Assembly (NCBI RefSeq): GCF_012843705.1
Contig: NZ_JABAFQ010000004.1
Location: forward strand, 84,633 to 148,632
Origin: Fusobacterium sp. FSA-380-WT-3A
GTDB taxonomy: Bacteria > Fusobacteriota > Fusobacteriia > Fusobacteriales > Fusobacteriaceae
DNA: 64,000 nt
Reading direction: 5' to 3'
This document shows positions 61,791 through 64,000 of this stretch, in pieces. Position numbers and translations under genes: made by a program. Position 1 is the stretch's first letter, and each line of letters starts with the position of its first letter. The notes below the pieces were generated by a model that was given only the letters and a program-made list of their open reading frames with translations, did not search any database and was not told the DNA's origin.

Positions 61791-62594
61791 ATGGTAAATA
61801 TAAATATTGAAAAATGTATAGGTTGTGGAAAATGTATAGGGGTTTGCTTTCCAAGAAATATTTTTTTAGAAAATAAAAAAGCTAAAATAAAAAGAGAATG
61901 CATGAAGTGTGGTCATTGCTTAGCCATATGTCCAGTATCAGCTATAAGAATATCAGATTATCCAGATGATGATATAAGAGAATATGATGAAAAAACTTTT
62001 AAAATAATTCCAGAAAATCTTTTAAATTTTATAAAATTTAGAAGAAGTATAAGAGATTATCAACAAAAAGAAGTAGAGATAGAAAAACTAAAAAATATAT
62101 TAGAGGCCATTAGATTTACAGAAACAGGAGAAAATAAACAAGGAACTCGTTGTATAGTAATAAAAAATAAATTTAGAGAATTTAAAGATATTACTTGGGA
62201 AGGGTTTAAAAATTATTTAGAAAACATGACATTAGATGACTCTAGTTTTAGATGGAGAGACAAGTGGTTTGAAAAATATCAAGAATATATGGAAAAAAGA
62301 CCAGAAACTGATATGTTTTTCTTTAATGCTCCTATGATTATGTTAATAGTAGCCCAAGATGAGTTAGATGGAGGATTAGCTGCTTCTAATGTAGAGAAAA
62401 TGGCTGTTGCTCAAGGATTAGGGGTGTTATTCAGTAGTTTTATAAAAACTAGTTTAAAATATAGTGATAGAATAGATAAGTTTTTAGACCTGAATAAAAA
62501 AGAAAAAATAGTTGCTTGTATGCTATTAGGATATCCTAATAATAAATATTTAAGAACTGTACCAAGAAAAGAGAAAAAATTAGAAATTTTATAA
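61791..62594 (+). CDS. Ferredoxin-nitroreductase fusion protein
   Basis: In this 267-residue protein, residues 1-60 hold two 4Fe-4S motifs (CIGCGKCIGVCFP with C-x2-C-x2-C-x3-C spacing, and CMKCGHCLAICP). Residues 75-267 form a flavin nitroreductase domain (FRRSIRDYQQKEVEIEKL, SNVEKMAVAQGLGVLFSSF, MLLGYPNNKY). It would pass electrons from ferredoxin to an FMN site. Natural substrate unknown; anaerobes often carry several. It has its own GGAGGAG ribosome site. Confidence 0.88.
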   Translation: MVNINIEKCIGCGKCIGVCFPRNIFLENKKAKIKRECMKCGHCLAICPVSAIRISDYPDDDIREYDEKTFKIIPENLLNFIKFRRSIRDYQQKEVEIEKLKNILEAIRFTETGENKQGTRCIVIKNKFREFKDITWEGFKNYLENMTLDDSSFRWRDKWFEKYQEYMEKRPETDMFFFNAPMIMLIVAQDELDGGLAASNVEKMAVAQGLGVLFSSFIKTSLKYSDRIDKFLDLNKKEKIVACMLLGYPNNKYLRTVPRKEKKLEIL

Positions 62595-62610
62595 AAAATT
62601 TTTGAATAAG

Positions 62611-62652
62611 AAGAACTATAAATTAAAAGATATTAATTTATAGTTCTTTTTT
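62611..62652 (+). terminator. Terminator of the nitroreductase gene
   Basis: AAGAACTATAAATTAA and TTAATTTATAGTTCTT form a perfect 16-bp stem with a 6-nt loop and six T. Confidence 0.9.
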
Positions 62653-62667
62653 GTTGGATTTTAAAAA

Positions 62668-63555
62668 TTATTGATTTTTTAAAATATTATCTCTAAATTC
62701 TTTAGGTCTTATTCCAGTATATTTCTTAAATACTTTTGTAAAATAGCTACTATCATCCATACCTAATTCAAAAGAAATTTCACTTATACTCTTATTAGTA
62801 TATTTTAAAAGATATTTAGCTTGTTTTATTTTCTTTCTAGTAACAAAATCTATAAAAGTTTTTCCAGTTTCCTTTTTAAAAGCTCTTGTAAATTGAGAGA
62901 CACTCATATTACAAGAAGAAGCAGCTTCAGCTAAAGAGATATTTCCATTAAGATTTTTGTTTATATATATAATTGCTGCTCCAATAGGCAAATCATTTAA
63001 ACAAATTCTATTGTCAGATACATTATTTTCAATTTTATGTGTAGACCATTTTCTAGTTTTTATACATTGAGTTATATAGCTAGAAGTATAGGATAATAAA
63101 TTGGCCACACTTGTTATTTCAGCAAAGGTCATTCTTTTTAATTGTTTATAATTTTCTCCTAATTTATAACCATCTACATTTTTTCCTAAATTATCATTCA
63201 TAACTTGTTGTATATTAAAAGATTTTTCATCTTCTAAAACTATTTGACCTACAATAAATGCTCCTAATAATTCATTATCATATAAAATAGGCACAATCAT
63301 ATCAACTAAACCCGAATGACATCTATAAATATAAGGTTTTAGTGTCAGAAAAGTTTTATTTAAAGCATGCATATCACATTTTTCACATAATAAATTTAAG
63401 TTTTTATTATTTCTAAACAGTTTGCAAAAATCAGAAAAATTTCCTTTTTCGGTAATATAATTTCCTTCTCTATCCACAATTACAACTGCTAACTTAGTAA
63501 CATCTATTATTTCGTTTTGAATTTTTATTAGTTCGTTCTTATATCTTTTTATCAT
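62668..63555 (-). CDS. AraC-family regulator with PocR sensory domain
   Basis: In this 295-residue protein, residues 1-165 form a PocR domain: TKLAVVIVDREGNYITEKG, FCKLFRN, CEKCDMHALN with the Cys pair, and YRCHSGLVDMIVPILYDNELLGAFIVGQ. Residues 195-295 are an AraC DNA-binding domain (GNISLAEAASSCNMSVSQFT, KSISEISFELGMDDSSYFTKVFKKYTG, RPKEFR). PocR-type sensors respond to small diols or glycerol-like compounds. Divergence from glpK makes glycerol or propanediol sensing likely (inference). TAAGGAGAAG precedes the start. Confidence 0.87.
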   Translation of the reverse strand: MIKRYKNELIKIQNEIIDVTKLAVVIVDREGNYITEKGNFSDFCKLFRNNKNLNLLCEKCDMHALNKTFLTLKPYIYRCHSGLVDMIVPILYDNELLGAFIVGQIVLEDEKSFNIQQVMNDNLGKNVDGYKLGENYKQLKRMTFAEITSVANLLSYTSSYITQCIKTRKWSTHKIENNVSDNRICLNDLPIGAAIIYINKNLNGNISLAEAASSCNMSVSQFTRAFKKETGKTFIDFVTRKKIKQAKYLLKYTNKSISEISFELGMDDSSYFTKVFKKYTGIRPKEFRDNILKNQ

Positions 63556-63744
63556 AACTTCTCCTTAGTTAAAAAATAACATAAAAAAGTATTTATATTA
63601 TATCATAAAATAAAAAAAAGTATATGTAAAGAAAAAATAAAAAATATTTAAAAAATAGTAAAATTTGATAAAAAAACAGTAAAAAAAATATAAAATAAAA
63701 AAAAATGATTAAATTTTTCTATTTTTAAGTAGTAAAATTACTTG

Positions 63745-63773
63745 TTGTAAAAATCTTTTTGAAGTATTATATT
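63745..63773 (+). promoter_or_regulatory. Promoter of glpK
   Basis: TTGTAA (63745-63750), a 17-nt spacer and TATATT (63768-63773). It is weaker than the TRAP-operon promoters, consistent with need for an activator such as the divergent AraC protein. The 63556-63744 gap is otherwise featureless A+T-rich sequence. Confidence 0.55.
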
Positions 63774-63826
63774 TATATAAAAAGATATAAAAACATACAT
63801 AAATAATATTAAAACGTATAAAAAAA

Positions 63827-63897
63827 TAAAGCTTGGGAGAATAGGAGAAGCTTAAAGAATAATCTTAAAGAAAAGGATTATTTTTTTAAGCTTTTTT
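63827..63897 (+). promoter_or_regulatory. Antitermination leader RNA, copy 3 (glpK)
   Basis: The AAGCTT (63829) / AAGCTT (63848) hairpin presents GGGAGAATAGGAG, a relaxed version of the copy 1/2 loop. The terminator is AAGCTTAAA (63848) / TTTAAGCTT (63885) with inner AATAATC/GATTATT and six T (63892-63897). The downstream arm of the small hairpin is again the upstream arm of the terminator. It lies 19 nt before the glpK start. Confidence 0.75.
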
Positions 63898-63915
63898 ACT
63901 TGGCTGGAGGGAACA

Positions 63916-64000
63916 ATGAATAGAAAATACATTATAGCATTAGACCAAGGTACTACTAGTTCAAGAGCTATTGTTTTTGATAGTGACCAAAAAATTGTTG
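63916..64000 (+). CDS. glpK: Glycerol kinase (N-terminal fragment, cut by window end)
   Basis: The ATG 63916 follows GGAGGG. The 28 visible codons read [18 protein letters not shown], the N-terminal FGGY-kinase signature that is nearly invariant in GlpK. It phosphorylates glycerol to glycerol-3-phosphate. The remainder lies outside the window. The gene anchors the leader-RNA family to glycerol metabolism. Confidence 0.92.
   Translation, partial: MNRKYIIALDQGTTSSRAIVFDSDQKIV

Overview
The window is about 75% A+T. It carries Gram-negative envelope genes (O-antigen assembly, a type V autotransporter, an OmpV-type porin), TRAP transporters, and Shine-Dalgarno sites that are strong and purine-rich. 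This fits a Fusobacteriota genome (Fusobacterium or a close relative). That is an inference from composition and gene content, not from a marker gene. No rRNA, tRNA, CRISPR array, transposase or integrase was seen.

Region by region. (1) 1-17825 is an O-antigen/surface-glycan locus on the + strand. It encodes a UDP-GlcNAc to UDP-2,3-diaminouronate type pathway (WbpA-, WbpE-, WbpI- and WbpB-like enzymes plus two LpxD-like acyltransferases). It also encodes a dTDP-3-formamido-3,6-dideoxyhexose pathway (ketoisomerase, aminotransferase, ankyrin-fused formyltransferase), four glycosyltransferases, a Wzx flippase and a Wzy-like polymerase. The 3' end is decaying: a GNAT pseudogene with two frameshifts, an 11-codon stub that looks like the start of an MBOAT acyltransferase, and a stop-riddled relic. 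(2) 18371-20320 holds small regulators and a secreted PEBP-family protein. (3) 20376-24717 is a second glycan cassette (another Wzx and three GT2 enzymes), bracketed by two nearly identical terminator hairpins. (4) 24719-28643 holds a VirK/YbjX protein and a lipoprotein subtilase autotransporter. (5) 28774-35988 holds a membrane sensor with a LytTR regulator, a very long Wzz-like protein, OmpV, and rfbA/rfbC. (6) 35994-36266 is a compact unit: strong promoter, structured RNA, 29-residue hydrophobic peptide, terminator. It resembles a type I toxin locus. (7) 36265-41920 is a sigma-54 activator divergent from a sugar-acid catabolic operon with a textbook -24/-12 promoter. (8) 41953-43281 is a DUF4143-type ATPase behind a long inverted repeat. 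(9) 43397-48371 is a fructoselysine-type (Amadori product) catabolic island between 20-bp direct repeats made from the 3' end of a YegS-like lipid kinase gene. (10) 48351-53512 is housekeeping: lipid kinase, glyA, murI, MBL hydrolase, TrxR-like. (11) 53818-64000 is a glycerol-phosphate-type region: glpQ-TRAP operon, second TRAP operon, MgtC, ferredoxin-nitroreductase, PocR-AraC regulator and the start of glpK.

The most interesting system is in region 11. The glpQ-TRAP operon, the second TRAP operon and glpK each start with the same RNA design. A small hairpin presents a purine-rich loop (GGAGAGGGGAGT or similar), and its 3' arm is reused as the 5' arm of an intrinsic terminator ending in a U-run. 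This is the layout of protein- or ligand-controlled antitermination. Because glpK and glpQ carry it, a GlpP-type glycerol-3-phosphate antitermination regulon is the simplest reading. That would make the two TRAP transporters candidate uptake systems for glycerophosphodiesters or glycerol-3-phosphate, a substrate class not normally assigned to TRAP systems. The structured RNA/peptide unit at 36 kb is the second candidate.
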